A stretch of DNA of 64,000 nt, taken from assembly GCF_002161595.1 (NCBI RefSeq), contig NZ_NFID01000001.1:1-64000 (forward strand). The letters are read 5' to 3'. Both the position numbers and the translations under genes were made by a program. Source of the DNA: Gemmiger sp. An50. Lineage in GTDB: Bacteria; Bacillota; Clostridia; Oscillospirales; Ruminococcaceae. Under the pieces are notes generated by a model. It saw nothing but the letters and a program-made list of their open reading frames with translations, was not told the origin of the DNA and did no database searches. Positions 39,078-50,146 of this stretch are shown piece after piece (positions within the stretch are counted from its first letter, which is position 1; each line of letters starts with the position of its first letter).

Positions 39078-40259
39078 TTATTCCGCGTGGGCCGCCAGCC
39101 AGTTGGCGGCGCAGCCTGCCAGCACCGCCGCGCCCAGGGGGAGCACCTCTTCATTGAAGACCACCGCCGGGTGGTGGCTGCCCGCCCGGTTATAGATCTC
39201 CTCCGGGCCGCCCGCGCCGATGCCCATGAACACCGCGGGTACCTGCTGGCTCACCTCGGCAAAGTCCTCGCTGCCCATCTGGCGGGGCAGCTCCTCCATC
39301 TTTTCGGCAATTTGGCCCGCGTAGCCCGCCAGCTCGGCGGCCAGCTGGGGCTGGTTGTGCAGCGAGGCCACGCCCGCCAGGAACTCCACCTCACAGCTGC
39401 CCCGGAACAAAGCCGCGGTTCCCTCGCAGATTTCCACCAGCCGCTTGCGGGCGTGGGCCCGGTTGTGGTTGGAGAAGGCCCGGATGCTGCCCTTCATCTC
39501 CACCGTTTCCGGAATGGAATTGTGCAGCTCGCCCCCGTGGATGGTGCACACCGTGAGCACCAGCGGGTCCTGGGGGTCCACCTCCCGGGCGTTCACCTCC
39601 TGCAGGGCCAGCAGGATGTGGGCCGCGATGGTCAGCGGGTCCACCGCGTTCTGGGGAATGGCGCCGTGACCCGCCTTGCCCCGCACCAGAATGGAAAAGC
39701 TGTCCGACGAGGCCAGCGCCGGGCCCTGCCGCCAGGCCAGGGTCCCCACGTGCATGGGGCCGGGGAACACATGCAGCGCCAGGGCCGCGTCCACCGGCGG
39801 GTTTTGCAGCACGCCCGCCTGCACCATGGCCGCTGCGCCCTTCAGATTTTCCTCCGAGGGCTGGAACATCAGCTTCACCCGGCCGGGCAGCTCGTTTTCC
39901 CGCTGCTTTAACAGCGCCGCCGCGCCCAGCAGCATGGCGGTGTGCAGGTCGTGGCCACAGGTGTGGGCGCACTCGCCCTGCGCCGCAAATTCCAGGCCGC
40001 TGGCCTCCTGCATCTTCAGCGCGTCCATATCCCCGCGCAAAAGGAACACCGGGCCTTTTTCCGGGCCGATGCAGGCGGTGATACCGCCGCCCAGCCGGGT
40101 GGGCTCGATCCCCATTTCCCGCAGGCGGCTCTCCACATAGGCGGTGGTGCGGGGCAGCTCCATCCCCAGCTCCGGCATACCGTGCAGCGCGCGGCGGTCG
40201 GCCCGCAGGGTATCGGCCATGGCGGCCGCCTGCTCATAAAACTGCTTCATTTCAAACAT
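39078..40259 (-). CDS. M20 family amidohydrolase / aminoacylase
   Basis: 393 residues from ATG 40259 (ATG 40250 also possible). Metal and catalytic residues of the M20D family are present: LLRGDMDALKMQE, HTCGHDLHTAMLLGAA, MFQPSEENLKGAAAM and a C-terminal GSHHPAVVFNE. Such enzymes remove N-acyl groups or split aminobenzoyl-glutamate and similar amides in the cytosol. It is divergent from the sigma-54 activator gene, and an AbgT-type transporter lies in the operon beyond it. AbgA/AbgB plus AbgT is the known combination for p-aminobenzoyl-glutamate. Here the sulfur genes suggest an N-acyl-cysteine or similar substrate instead (inference). Confidence 0.88.
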   Translation of the reverse strand: MFEMKQFYEQAAAMADTLRADRRALHGMPELGMELPRTTAYVESRLREMGIEPTRLGGGITACIGPEKGPVFLLRGDMDALKMQEASGLEFAAQGECAHTCGHDLHTAMLLGAAALLKQRENELPGRVKLMFQPSEENLKGAAAMVQAGVLQNPPVDAALALHVFPGPMHVGTLAWRQGPALASSDSFSILVRGKAGHGAIPQNAVDPLTIAAHILLALQEVNAREVDPQDPLVLTVCTIHGGELHNSIPETVEMKGSIRAFSNHNRAHARKRLVEICEGTAALFRGSCEVEFLAGVASLHNQPQLAAELAGYAGQIAEKMEELPRQMGSEDFAEVSQQVPAVFMGIGAGGPEEIYNRAGSHHPAVVFNEEVLPLGAAVLAGCAANWLAAHAE

Positions 40260-40364
40260 TTGTATAAACGCCCCTTTCCGGCAAAATACTTCTGTTATTT
40301 TTGCAGCAAATTCCGTGCCAGCGCCGCTTCGCCCGGGCCGGACCCGCCCGCCGGGCCGCTTTTC

Positions 40365-40393
40365 TTGACAGCGCCCCCGCCCCATGCCATAAT
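40365..40393 (+). promoter_or_regulatory. Sigma-A promoter of the sigma-54 activator gene
   Basis: TTGACA at 40365-40370, a 17-bp spacer and CATAAT at 40388-40393. The activator ATG is 45 bases further. Two GGTTGAA repeats (about 40412-40428) lie between. Confidence 0.7.
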
Positions 40394-40437
40394 AAGCTCA
40401 GAAAAATAGGTTGAACAGGTTGAAATGAGGTGTTTTT

Positions 40438-42492
<2,055 letters not shown>

Positions 42493-42612
42493 GTTGTTAA
42501 TAGGTTGATATTTCATCCAATTCATCACCTTTTATAGACCAATTTCCGCACAAACGGGGTTTTCTTGTCCAAAATGGTCAAAAATCGCTTCCAAATTCTG
42601 CGGATTTTTTCG

Positions 42613-42654
42613 GCGTTTCCGACAATCAGAACTTGTTCTATTTGTCGGGAACGC
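42613..42654. promoter_or_regulatory. Palindromic upstream activating site
   Basis: Outer arms GCGTTTCCGACAA (42613-42625) and TTTGTCGGGAACGC (42641-42654) are nearly perfect inverted repeats, with an inner palindrome AGAACTTGTTCT (42628-42639). It is centred about 55 bases upstream of the -24 element, a suitable place for dimers of the sigma-54 activator. Confidence 0.7.
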
Positions 42655-42688
42655 CAATTTTTGCCTGTTGTCAAAAAAATTACCTCTT

Positions 42689-42705
42689 TTGGCCCGATTC
42701 TTGCT
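42689..42705 (+). promoter_or_regulatory. Sigma-54 (-24/-12) promoter of the sulfur operon
   Basis: TTGGCCCGATTCTTGCT matches the consensus TGGCAYG-N4-TTGCW with one deviation (C for A) and correct GG to GC spacing. It lies 65 bases upstream of the first operon gene and downstream of the palindromic activating site. Confidence 0.8.
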
Positions 42706-42769
42706 ATAACATAAGCAACAGCAACCGGGCGGCACACCGCCCAGAGCCCACGCAAAAGGAGACGACGCT

Positions 42770-43954
42770 ATGAAATACGATTTCGACCGCCCCATCGACC
42801 GGTGGAACAATTTCGCCGCCAAGTACGACGAGATGGAGGCCCGCTTCGGCCGCAGGGACCTGATCCCCATGTGGATCGCCGACATGGATCTGATGACCGC
42901 CCAGCCCATTCTGGACGCCATCGACGCGCGCAACCGGCAGGGCATTTTCGGCTACACCAGCCGCCCGGACTCCTATTTTGAAGCGGTTTGCCAGTGGCAG
43001 GAAAAGCGCAACGGCTGGAAGCCGGACCCGGCGCTGTGCCTGTACACCCTGGGCGTGGTGCCGGCGCTGTGCACCTTTGTGCGGGAATTCTCCAAGCCCG
43101 GCGACGAGATTCTGTTCACCACCCCCGTTTACGGCGAGTTCTTCGATTCGGTGGAAAACTGGGGCCGCAAGTGCCTGACCGTTCCCCTGAAGGAGGAAAA
43201 CGGCTACTACTCCATGGACTTCGAGGCCTTTGAGGAGGCGCTCAAGCGCCGCCCGCCCCTGTTCATCCTGTGCAACCCCCACAACCCGGTGGGCCGCGTC
43301 TGGACTGCCGAGGAGCTGCGCCGGATGGGCGAATTGTGCGTGCAGTACGGCACCCTGATCATCAGCGACGAGATTCACAGCGATCTGATGCTCTTCGGCC
43401 ACAAGCACATCCCCATGGCCACCGTGAGCGAGGAGATCGCCGCCAATACCATCACCTGCACCTCCGCCACCAAGACCTTCAATCTGGCGGGCCTGCAGGC
43501 GGCCACCCTGATGTTCCCCAACGAAAAGCTGCGGGACACCTACCAGGCCTTCTGGAAATCCATGGACGTGCACCGCAACAACTCCTTCAGCCTGGTGGCG
43601 GTGGAGGCCGCCTTCCGTCACGGCGAGGAATGGCTGGAGCAGCTGCTGGCCCATCTGGAGCGCAACGTGACCTACGTGGAGAACTACCTGAAGGAGAACA
43701 TCCCGGAAATCACCCTGCACCGGCCGGAATGCACCTATCTGCTGTGGCTCAACTGCAAGGGTCTGGGCCTTGCGGGCGATGCGCTGCCCGCCTTCATGGT
43801 GAACGAGTCGCACCTGGCCCTCAACGACGGCCGGGGCTTCGGCAAGACCGAGGGCGAGGGCTACATGCGCATGAACATCGCCTGCCCCCTGTGCACGGTG
43901 GAAAAGGCCATGGCTCAGCTGAAGGCCGCCGTGGACAAGCACATGGGCCGCTGA
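42770..43954 (+). CDS. MalY/PatB family cysteine-S-conjugate beta-lyase (PLP)
   Basis: 394 residues, with AAAGGAG before ATG 42770. Fold-type I PLP enzyme: the start is YDFDRPIDRWNNFAAKYD, with LIPMWIADMDLMTAQPILDA, the phosphate-binding LCNPHNPVGRVWT and ISDEIHSDLML. The PLP lysine is in SATKTFNLAG near residue 233. These are typical of MalY/PatB C-S lyases, which split cystathionine or S-conjugates of cysteine to thiol, pyruvate and ammonia. As the first gene after the sigma-54 promoter it sets the theme of the operon. A general aminotransferase role is the main alternative. Confidence 0.9.
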   Translation: MKYDFDRPIDRWNNFAAKYDEMEARFGRRDLIPMWIADMDLMTAQPILDAIDARNRQGIFGYTSRPDSYFEAVCQWQEKRNGWKPDPALCLYTLGVVPALCTFVREFSKPGDEILFTTPVYGEFFDSVENWGRKCLTVPLKEENGYYSMDFEAFEEALKRRPPLFILCNPHNPVGRVWTAEELRRMGELCVQYGTLIISDEIHSDLMLFGHKHIPMATVSEEIAANTITCTSATKTFNLAGLQAATLMFPNEKLRDTYQAFWKSMDVHRNNSFSLVAVEAAFRHGEEWLEQLLAHLERNVTYVENYLKENIPEITLHRPECTYLLWLNCKGLGLAGDALPAFMVNESHLALNDGRGFGKTEGEGYMRMNIACPLCTVEKAMAQLKAAVDKHMGR

Positions 43955-44056
43955 CCCGGCCTCCCCAACTGCGGATCAAACTCTTCACAGCGGAGGAGAG
44001 TGTGATAAGGCGGCACTGCCGCCGGAGAGAGTAACCATTTATAAGGAGGAATCCCC

Positions 44057-45613
44057 ATGGCAAAAAGCAATTCCCTGCAAAAGAAAAGCCTGATCGTTCG
44101 TGCGCTGGACAGCATCGAACGTGCGGGCAACGCCCTGCCCAGCCCGGCTACCATCTTCCTGATCCTGACCATCGCGGTCATGATCATCTCGGCCATCTGC
44201 GCCAAGCTCGGCGTGTCGGTCACCTACGAGACCATCGACACCGCCAACGGCAACGCCATCGTTGAGACCACCGTTTCCGCGGTGAACCTGCTCTCGGTGG
44301 AATCCATCCGTGACCTGATCACCAAGATGGTCACCAACTTCACCTCGTTCTTCGCTCTGGGCACCGTGTTCACCATCATCCTGGGCGTGAGCGTGGCCGA
44401 CGGTTCGGGCATGCTGTCCGCTCTGCTGCGCAAGGCGGCCACCTCCGCCCCCCGCAGCCTGGTCACCGCCATGGTGGTGTTCCTGGGCATCATGTCCAAC
44501 ATCGCCTCCTCCACCGGCTACGTGGTGCTGGTTCCCCTGGGCGCGATTCTGTTCATGGCCTTCGGCCGTCATCCCATCGCGGGCCTGGCCGCTGCCTTCG
44601 CCGGTGTGTCCGGCGGCTGGAGCGCCAACCTGCTGATCGGCACCAACGACCCCATGTTCGCGGGCATGTCCACCCAGGCGGCCAACATGCTGGACCCCAA
44701 CTACGTGGTATCGCCCCTGTGCAACTGGTTCTTCATGTTCGCCTCCACCTTCGTGATCACCGCCATCGGCACCTTCGTGACCGACAAGATCGTTGAGCCC
44801 CGCCTGGGCAAATACGAGGGCGCCATCGAGTGCGAGAGCAACGACCTGACCGCTGCCGAGAAGCGCGGCCTGAAGTTCGCCGGCATCGCCGCCCTCATCT
44901 ACATCGCCCTGATCCTGATCGCCGTGGTTCCCACCAACGGCCTGCTGCGCAGCGCTACCGGCGGTTTCCTGTCCAGCCCCTTCATGAGCGGCATCATCTT
45001 CATCATGATGCTTCTGTTCCTCATCCCCGGCATCGCCTTCGGTGTGGGCGCGGGCACCATCCACAACGACAAGGACGTTGTGGACCTGATGACCAAGGGC
45101 ATCTCCGGCCTGTCCGGCTTCATGGTACTGATCTTCTTCGCGGCTCAGTTCACCAACTTCTTCACCTACTCCAACCTGGGCACCATCCTGTCCGTTGCGG
45201 GCGCCAACTTCCTGGAGAGCGTGGGCTTCGTGGGTCTGCCGCTGATCATCGCGCTGATCCTGCTCACCGCCATCATCAACCTGTTCATCGCGGTGGACAG
45301 CGCCAAGTGGGCCATCATGGCTCCCGTGTTCGTTCCCATGTTCATGCGTCTGGGCATGTCTCCTGAGCTGACTCAGGCGGCCTACCGCATCGGCGACTCC
45401 TGCACCAACATCATCGCCCCCACCATGCCCTTCTTCGTACTGACCGTGGCCTTCTTCCAGAAGTACGACAAGAAGGCCGGCATCGGCACCGTTGTTTCCA
45501 CCATGCTGCCCTACTCTCTGGGCTTCCTGCTGGGCTGGATCGCGCTGTTCATCATCTGGTACGTTCTGGGCCTGCCTCTGGGACCCGGCTCTCCCATGTT
45601 CTACCCCGCCTGA
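44057..45613 (+). CDS. AbgT family transporter
   Basis: 518 residues with about 12 membrane helices. Family markers include ALDSIERAGNALPSPATIF near the start, GVSGGWSANLLIGTNDPMFA in the first half and SAKWAIMAPVFVPMFMRLG in the second. AbgT proteins move p-aminobenzoyl-glutamate, and some members carry peptides or drugs, using the ion gradient. In this operon the cargo is probably a cysteine-containing dipeptide, N-acyl-cysteine or S-conjugate (inference from neighbours). GAGG-type ribosome binding, AAGGAGG before ATG 44057. Confidence 0.9.
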   Translation: MAKSNSLQKKSLIVRALDSIERAGNALPSPATIFLILTIAVMIISAICAKLGVSVTYETIDTANGNAIVETTVSAVNLLSVESIRDLITKMVTNFTSFFALGTVFTIILGVSVADGSGMLSALLRKAATSAPRSLVTAMVVFLGIMSNIASSTGYVVLVPLGAILFMAFGRHPIAGLAAAFAGVSGGWSANLLIGTNDPMFAGMSTQAANMLDPNYVVSPLCNWFFMFASTFVITAIGTFVTDKIVEPRLGKYEGAIECESNDLTAAEKRGLKFAGIAALIYIALILIAVVPTNGLLRSATGGFLSSPFMSGIIFIMMLLFLIPGIAFGVGAGTIHNDKDVVDLMTKGISGLSGFMVLIFFAAQFTNFFTYSNLGTILSVAGANFLESVGFVGLPLIIALILLTAIINLFIAVDSAKWAIMAPVFVPMFMRLGMSPELTQAAYRIGDSCTNIIAPTMPFFVLTVAFFQKYDKKAGIGTVVSTMLPYSLGFLLGWIALFIIWYVLGLPLGPGSPMFYPA

Positions 45614-45637
45614 TCCCGTCTGCCGGTTTTGTAAGGA

Positions 45638-45663
45638 GCCGCGCGCGCCGCTGCGCGCGCGGC
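45638..45663 (+). terminator. GC hairpin between transporter and peptidase genes
   Basis: GCCGCGCGCGC and GCGCGCGCGGC arms with a four-base loop and CCTTTTCC after the stem. It probably acts as an attenuator or RNA stabiliser inside the operon, so the downstream genes may be made at a lower level. Confidence 0.6.
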
Positions 45664-45703
45664 CCTTTTCCGTTACATCCATCACTCAAAGGAGGATTGT
45701 TCC

Positions 45704-46885
45704 ATGCTTCCCAAAGAAAACCGAATCAAGGAGCTTCTGCGTGAAAAAGGCCTGGACGGCGCCATCGTCTCCTCGCCGGAAAACTTCCATTATGTGACCG
45801 GCTTCGCCGGCCATCAGCACACCGTGTCCCGCCAGGCGGGCTTTTCCATCGCGGTGGTCAGCGCCCGGGAGGATGTGCCCACCCAGCTGACCACCATGGA
45901 CTTTGAGGTGCCCACCTTCGAGATCAAAAGCGCGGGCCGCTTCATCGTGCGCAAATACGACACCTGGGTGGGCGTGAAAACCTGGGACGAGATTGCACAC
46001 GGGGCCGTTGTGCCCGCCCCCGCGGTGATGGAAAGCTCCTCGGACATCCTGGCCAAAATGGTGCGGGAGATGGACCTGGCGGACAAAAAGCTGGGCGTTG
46101 AGCTGGACTATCTGCCCGTGGGCTATTACAATAATCTGTGCGGCATGTTCCCGGAGGCAAAGTTCGAAAACATCTCCGAGCTGTTCGTCTACGCCCGCAG
46201 CGTGAAGACCCCCGAAGAGATCGAGATGTTCCGCACCCTCTGCCGCGCGGCGGACGAGGGCTTCACCGCAGTGAGCCGCATCGCCCGCCCCGGCGTGAGC
46301 GAGCGGGAGCTGGTGAACGAGTTCCGCCGCACCGTGATCGCCACCGGCGTGGCCGCGCCCAGCGCCTGGTCCATGTTCTCCACCGGCGAGAGCGGCAGCC
46401 GCCTGACCATTCCCGGCGACGCGGTGATTCAAAAAGGCGACGTGGTGAAGTTCGACGCGGGCGTGAACGCCGAGTTCGACTTCTACACCACCGACACCTC
46501 CCGCGCCTGGGTGATGGAGGGCGCGGACCCGGCGCTGTACAAGCTGAAGGACCGGCTGTATGAGGCCCAGCGGCGGATGATCGCCGCCGCCAAGCCCGGC
46601 CTGCCCATCAACGAGCTGTACCACATCGCCTACGACTACGTGAAGGAGATGTATCCCAGCTACCGCCGCGGCCACCAGGGCCACAGCATCAGCATGGGCC
46701 CCGCCACCGCCGAAGCCCCCTACATCAACCCCACCACCACCCGGCCGCTGGAAGCGGGCATGGTGCTGGCCATGGAGGTGCCCTGCTACATCGGCGGGGT
46801 GCAGGGCTTCAACATCGAGGACATGGTGCTCATCACCGAGGACGGCTGCGAGGTGCTCACCCCCAACACCCCCCATTACCTGTAA
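45704..46885 (+). CDS. M24 family peptidase (Xaa-Pro aminopeptidase/creatinase-like)
   Basis: 393 residues, AAAGGAGG before ATG 45704. The N-terminal creatinase domain covers about 1-130. The C-terminal pita-bread domain has the metal ligands in VVKFDAGVNAEFDFYTTDTS, GHQGHSIS and the Glu residues in VLAMEVPCYIGGVQGFNIED. It probably removes an N-terminal residue from a short peptide or splits a pseudopeptide amide in the cytosol after import by the AbgT transporter. It is separated from the next gene by a GC hairpin. Confidence 0.88.
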   Translation: MLPKENRIKELLREKGLDGAIVSSPENFHYVTGFAGHQHTVSRQAGFSIAVVSAREDVPTQLTTMDFEVPTFEIKSAGRFIVRKYDTWVGVKTWDEIAHGAVVPAPAVMESSSDILAKMVREMDLADKKLGVELDYLPVGYYNNLCGMFPEAKFENISELFVYARSVKTPEEIEMFRTLCRAADEGFTAVSRIARPGVSERELVNEFRRTVIATGVAAPSAWSMFSTGESGSRLTIPGDAVIQKGDVVKFDAGVNAEFDFYTTDTSRAWVMEGADPALYKLKDRLYEAQRRMIAAAKPGLPINELYHIAYDYVKEMYPSYRRGHQGHSISMGPATAEAPYINPTTTRPLEAGMVLAMEVPCYIGGVQGFNIEDMVLITEDGCEVLTPNTPHYL

Positions 46886-46944
46886 ATTTCCCTTTTCCCA
46901 TTCCCAAGACCCAATTCCCCCTGACCCAAACCGTTTGTTTTCCA

Positions 46945-46978
46945 GGGCGGCGCCGCCTGATCGCAGGCAGCGCCGCCC
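46945..46978 (+). terminator. GC hairpin between peptidase and reductase genes
   Basis: GGGCGGCG and CGCCGCCC outer arms, GCCTG/CAGGC inner arms, followed after ten bases by TTTTTTCC. Possible partial terminator inside the operon. Confidence 0.55.
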
Positions 46979-47014
46979 CAAATCCCATTTTTTCCGAAAG
47001 GCAGGGAACGTTCC

Positions 47015-48709
47015 ATGAAAATTCTGATCGTGGGCGGTGTGGCCGGCGGCGCCGGCACCGCTGCCCGGCTGCGCCGCAACGACGAAAACGCCCAGATCAT
47101 CCTGTTTGAAAAGGGCGAGTACATCTCGTTTGCCAACTGCGGCCTGCCCTACTACATCGGCGGAGCCATCACCGAGCGGGAGGCGCTGCAGCTGCAAACC
47201 CCCGAGGCCTTCCACGCCCGCTTCAACGTGGATGTGCGGGTGAACAATGAGGTCCTTTCGGTGAACAGCGCCGAAAAGACCGTGACCGTGAAAAACCACG
47301 CCACCGGCGAGACCTACACCGAAAACTACGACGCGCTGGTGCTCTCGCCGGGCGCTTCGCCCATCCGCCCGCCCTTTGACGGCATCGAGAAAAACCACGT
47401 GTTCACCCTGCGCAACATTCCGGACACCTACGCCATCTACGACCACATCGCCGCCGCCAAGCCCCGCACCGCCGCCGTGATCGGCGCGGGCTTCATCGGC
47501 CTGGAAATGGCCGAGAACCTGGCCGACCGGGGCATCGCCGTGTCGGTGATCGAGGGTGCGGACCACGTGATGGCCCCGCTGGACGGCGACATGGCCCACC
47601 TGGTACACAACCGCATCCGCGCCGCGGGCATGGGGCTGTATCTGGGCAAAAAGTGCGCGGGCTTCACCGAGAACGCCGTGCTGCTGGAAAGCGGCGAGGC
47701 CGTTCCCGCCGACATGGTGATCCTGTCCATCGGCGTGCGGCCCGAGACCGCCTTCCTGGCGGGCAGCGGCGTGGAGCTGGGCGCGCGGGGCGAAATTCTG
47801 GTGGACGAGCAGCTGCGCACCAGCGTGCCGGACATCTACGCTTTGGGCGACGCGGCCACCGTGACCAACCTGGTGAGCGGCGCGCGGCAGGTGATTCCCC
47901 TGGCAGGCCCCGCCAACAAGCAGGCCCGCATCGTGGCGGACGTGATCTGCGGCAAGAAAGCCGCCTACAAGGGCAGCATCGGCACCTCGGTGATGAAGTT
48001 CTTCGACATGACCGTGGCCGCCGCCGGTGAAAAGGAAGAGAGCCTGCGTGCCGCGGGCACCGCCTTCCGCAAGAGCTACACCGTATCCGCCAGCCACGCG
48101 GGCTACTACCCGGGCGGCACCCAGATGTTCGTCAAGCTGCTCTACAGCCCCGAGGGCCGGGTGCTGGGCGCTCAGATCGTGGGCGGCGAAGGGGTGGACA
48201 AGCGCATCGACGCGCTGGCCATCGCCATCCGCTTCGGCATGACCGTGTACGACCTGGAGGAGATGGAGCTGGCCTACGCGCCCCCCTTCTCCAGCGCGAA
48301 GGACCCGGTGAACATGGCGGGCTTCGTGGCCCAGAACCTGCTGGAGGGCAATGTGGAGCTGTTCTACGCCGAGGACGTGGACAGCCTGCCGGAGGACGCT
48401 GTGAAGCTGGACGTGCGCAACCCGGAGGAACTGGCTGAGCTGGGCGAGATTCCGGGCTTTGTGAACATTCCGCTGAACCAGCTGCGCCAGCGGCTGGAGG
48501 AGATCGACCTGACCCGGCCGGTGTATGTGACCTGCCAGGTGGGCCTGCGGGGCTATGTGGCCGCCCGCATCCTTGCGCAGAAGGGCGCAAAGGTGTATGA
48601 TCTTTCCGGCGGGTATGCCTTCTACAATGCCCGCCGCACCGATCTGGCCGGCCGGGCGGACAAGGGCGGCAACACCTGCGCCGCCTGCGGCATGCAGATC
48701 ACTCGATAA
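47015..48709 (+). CDS. CoA-disulfide reductase fused to a rhodanese domain
   Basis: 564 residues. The FAD-binding part starts KILIVGGVAGGAGTAARLRR and carries the active-site Cys42 in ISFANCGLPYYIGG. The NAD-binding GAGFIGLEMAENLADRG lies near residue 155 and a YALGDAATV FAD motif near 275. The C-terminal 100 residues are a rhodanese domain with catalytic Cys in VTCQVGLRGYVAARIL near residue 508, then a CAACG end. This is the CoADR-RHD / NADH-dependent persulfide reductase type, which reduces CoA or glutathione persulfides to free sulfide. It fits an operon that releases sulfur from cysteine. Confidence 0.92.
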   Translation: MKILIVGGVAGGAGTAARLRRNDENAQIILFEKGEYISFANCGLPYYIGGAITEREALQLQTPEAFHARFNVDVRVNNEVLSVNSAEKTVTVKNHATGETYTENYDALVLSPGASPIRPPFDGIEKNHVFTLRNIPDTYAIYDHIAAAKPRTAAVIGAGFIGLEMAENLADRGIAVSVIEGADHVMAPLDGDMAHLVHNRIRAAGMGLYLGKKCAGFTENAVLLESGEAVPADMVILSIGVRPETAFLAGSGVELGARGEILVDEQLRTSVPDIYALGDAATVTNLVSGARQVIPLAGPANKQARIVADVICGKKAAYKGSIGTSVMKFFDMTVAAAGEKEESLRAAGTAFRKSYTVSASHAGYYPGGTQMFVKLLYSPEGRVLGAQIVGGEGVDKRIDALAIAIRFGMTVYDLEEMELAYAPPFSSAKDPVNMAGFVAQNLLEGNVELFYAEDVDSLPEDAVKLDVRNPEELAELGEIPGFVNIPLNQLRQRLEEIDLTRPVYVTCQVGLRGYVAARILAQKGAKVYDLSGGYAFYNARRTDLAGRADKGGNTCAACGMQITR

Positions 48710-48727
48710 AAAGGAGCGCAAGACAAA

Positions 48728-50014
48728 ATGCTGGACCGTACTGTTTACGATACCTATGTTCGAATCCTCACCCGCGAGCTGGTGCCCGCGCTGGGCTGCA
48801 CCGAGCCCATCGCCATCGCGCTGGCTGCCGCCAAGGCCCGCGAGGTGCTGGGCGAGGAGCCCCGCCGCCTTCTGGTCAAATGCAGCGGCAACATCATCAA
48901 GAACGCCAAGGGCGTGATCGTGCCCACCACCGGCAACATGCGCGGCATCGACACCAGCGCCGTGCTGGGCGCGCTGGCGGGCAACGCCTCGCTGGGCCTG
49001 GAGGTGCTGAGCAAGGTTGGCCCCGCCGACCTGGAGGCCACCCGCCAGATGCTGGCCCAGGGCGTTTGCACCGTGGAGCTGCTGGACACCCCCTCCCGCC
49101 TGCACATCATCGTGGAGATCACCGGCGACAGCCACACCGCCCTGGCCGAAATTCGGGACGAGCACACCAATGTGGTGCGCATCGAGCGGGACAGCGAGCG
49201 CCTGTTCTACAAGGAAGTGGAAGAGGTGGCCGACGAGGACGACGGCGATCTGGACGCACTGAACCTGGCGGATATTCTGGAATTTGCCAACACCGTTGAG
49301 CTGGACGACATCCGCCCCATCATCAAGCGGCAGATCGAATACAACACCCGCATCGCCCAGGAGGGCATGACCCACGCCTACGGCGGCCGGGTGGGCGCCA
49401 CTCTGATGCGCCACTACGGCGGCGACGTGCGGGTGCGCGCCCGTGCGCTGGCCGCCGCGGGCAGCGACGCCCGCATGGGCGGCTGCGTGCTGCCGGTGGT
49501 CATCAACTCCGGCAGCGGCAACCAGGGCATCACCTGCTCGGTGCCCATCATCGTGTACGCCAAGTACCTGGCCGCCACCGAGGAGACCCTGTACCGGGCG
49601 CTGGTGCTGAGCAACCTGACCGCCCTGCTGCAAAAGCGCGGCATCGGCCGTCTGAGCGCCTTCTGCGGTGCGGTGTGCGCGGCCTGCGGCAGCGGCGCGG
49701 GCATCACCTACCTGCACGGCGGCGACTACGACGCCATCAGCCGCACCATCACCAACACCCTGGCCAACGCCTCCGGCATCGTGTGCGACGGCGCCAAGGG
49801 CAGCTGCGCCGCCAAGATCGCCACCTCGGTGGACGCGGCCATTCTGGGCCACGAGATGTCGCTGGACGGCAACACCTTCGGCGCGGGCGAAGGTCTGGTG
49901 AAGGAAAACGTGGAAAAGACCATTGCCAGCATCGGCCGCATGGCCGCCGACGGCATGCGCGAGACCGACAGCGAGATCCTGCGCATCATGATCGATCAGG
50001 GCTCCGGCTGCTGA
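48728..50014 (+). CDS. L-cysteine desulfidase (CyuA/UPF0597 family)
   Basis: 428 residues, AAAGGAG before ATG 48728. The UPF0597/CyuA family is recognised from LVPALGCTEPIAIALAAAKA, KCSGNIIKNAKGV and the Cys-rich motifs FCGAVCAACGSGAG and VCDGAKGSCAAKI. These supply ligands for an oxygen-sensitive [4Fe-4S] cluster as in serine dehydratases. The enzyme turns L-cysteine into pyruvate, ammonia and sulfide. It is the last gene of the sigma-54 operon and ends before a strong terminator. A serine-dehydratase-like activity is the main alternative. Confidence 0.9.
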   Translation: MLDRTVYDTYVRILTRELVPALGCTEPIAIALAAAKAREVLGEEPRRLLVKCSGNIIKNAKGVIVPTTGNMRGIDTSAVLGALAGNASLGLEVLSKVGPADLEATRQMLAQGVCTVELLDTPSRLHIIVEITGDSHTALAEIRDEHTNVVRIERDSERLFYKEVEEVADEDDGDLDALNLADILEFANTVELDDIRPIIKRQIEYNTRIAQEGMTHAYGGRVGATLMRHYGGDVRVRARALAAAGSDARMGGCVLPVVINSGSGNQGITCSVPIIVYAKYLAATEETLYRALVLSNLTALLQKRGIGRLSAFCGAVCAACGSGAGITYLHGGDYDAISRTITNTLANASGIVCDGAKGSCAAKIATSVDAAILGHEMSLDGNTFGAGEGLVKENVEKTIASIGRMAADGMRETDSEILRIMIDQGSGC

Positions 50015-50052
50015 TCGCCCCTCTTCCCCGAAAATCCATCCCATTAGAAAAG

Positions 50053-50098
50053 AAGGCCCGGGGCCGCGTGGCAGAACACCACGCGGCCCCGGGCCTTT
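50053..50098. terminator. Strong bidirectional terminator
   Basis: AAGGCCCGGGGCCGCGTGG and its complement around a seven-base loop, with TTTTA rightward and AAAAGAA leftward. It ends both the sulfur operon and the convergent sucrose phosphorylase operon. Confidence 0.9.
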
Positions 50099-50146
50099 TA
50101 TGATTGCAGAAATGAGGAATTGTCAAAAGATTGCGCTTCGGGCGGC

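Noticed and set aside
45686-50044. A 1452-codon open frame on the minus strand across the sulfur operon
   Set aside because: It is the antisense shadow of five well-recognised rightward genes; GC-rich codon use leaves this frame free of stops. Its sequence is rich in His/Gly/Ala/Val with no domain and no ribosome binding site.
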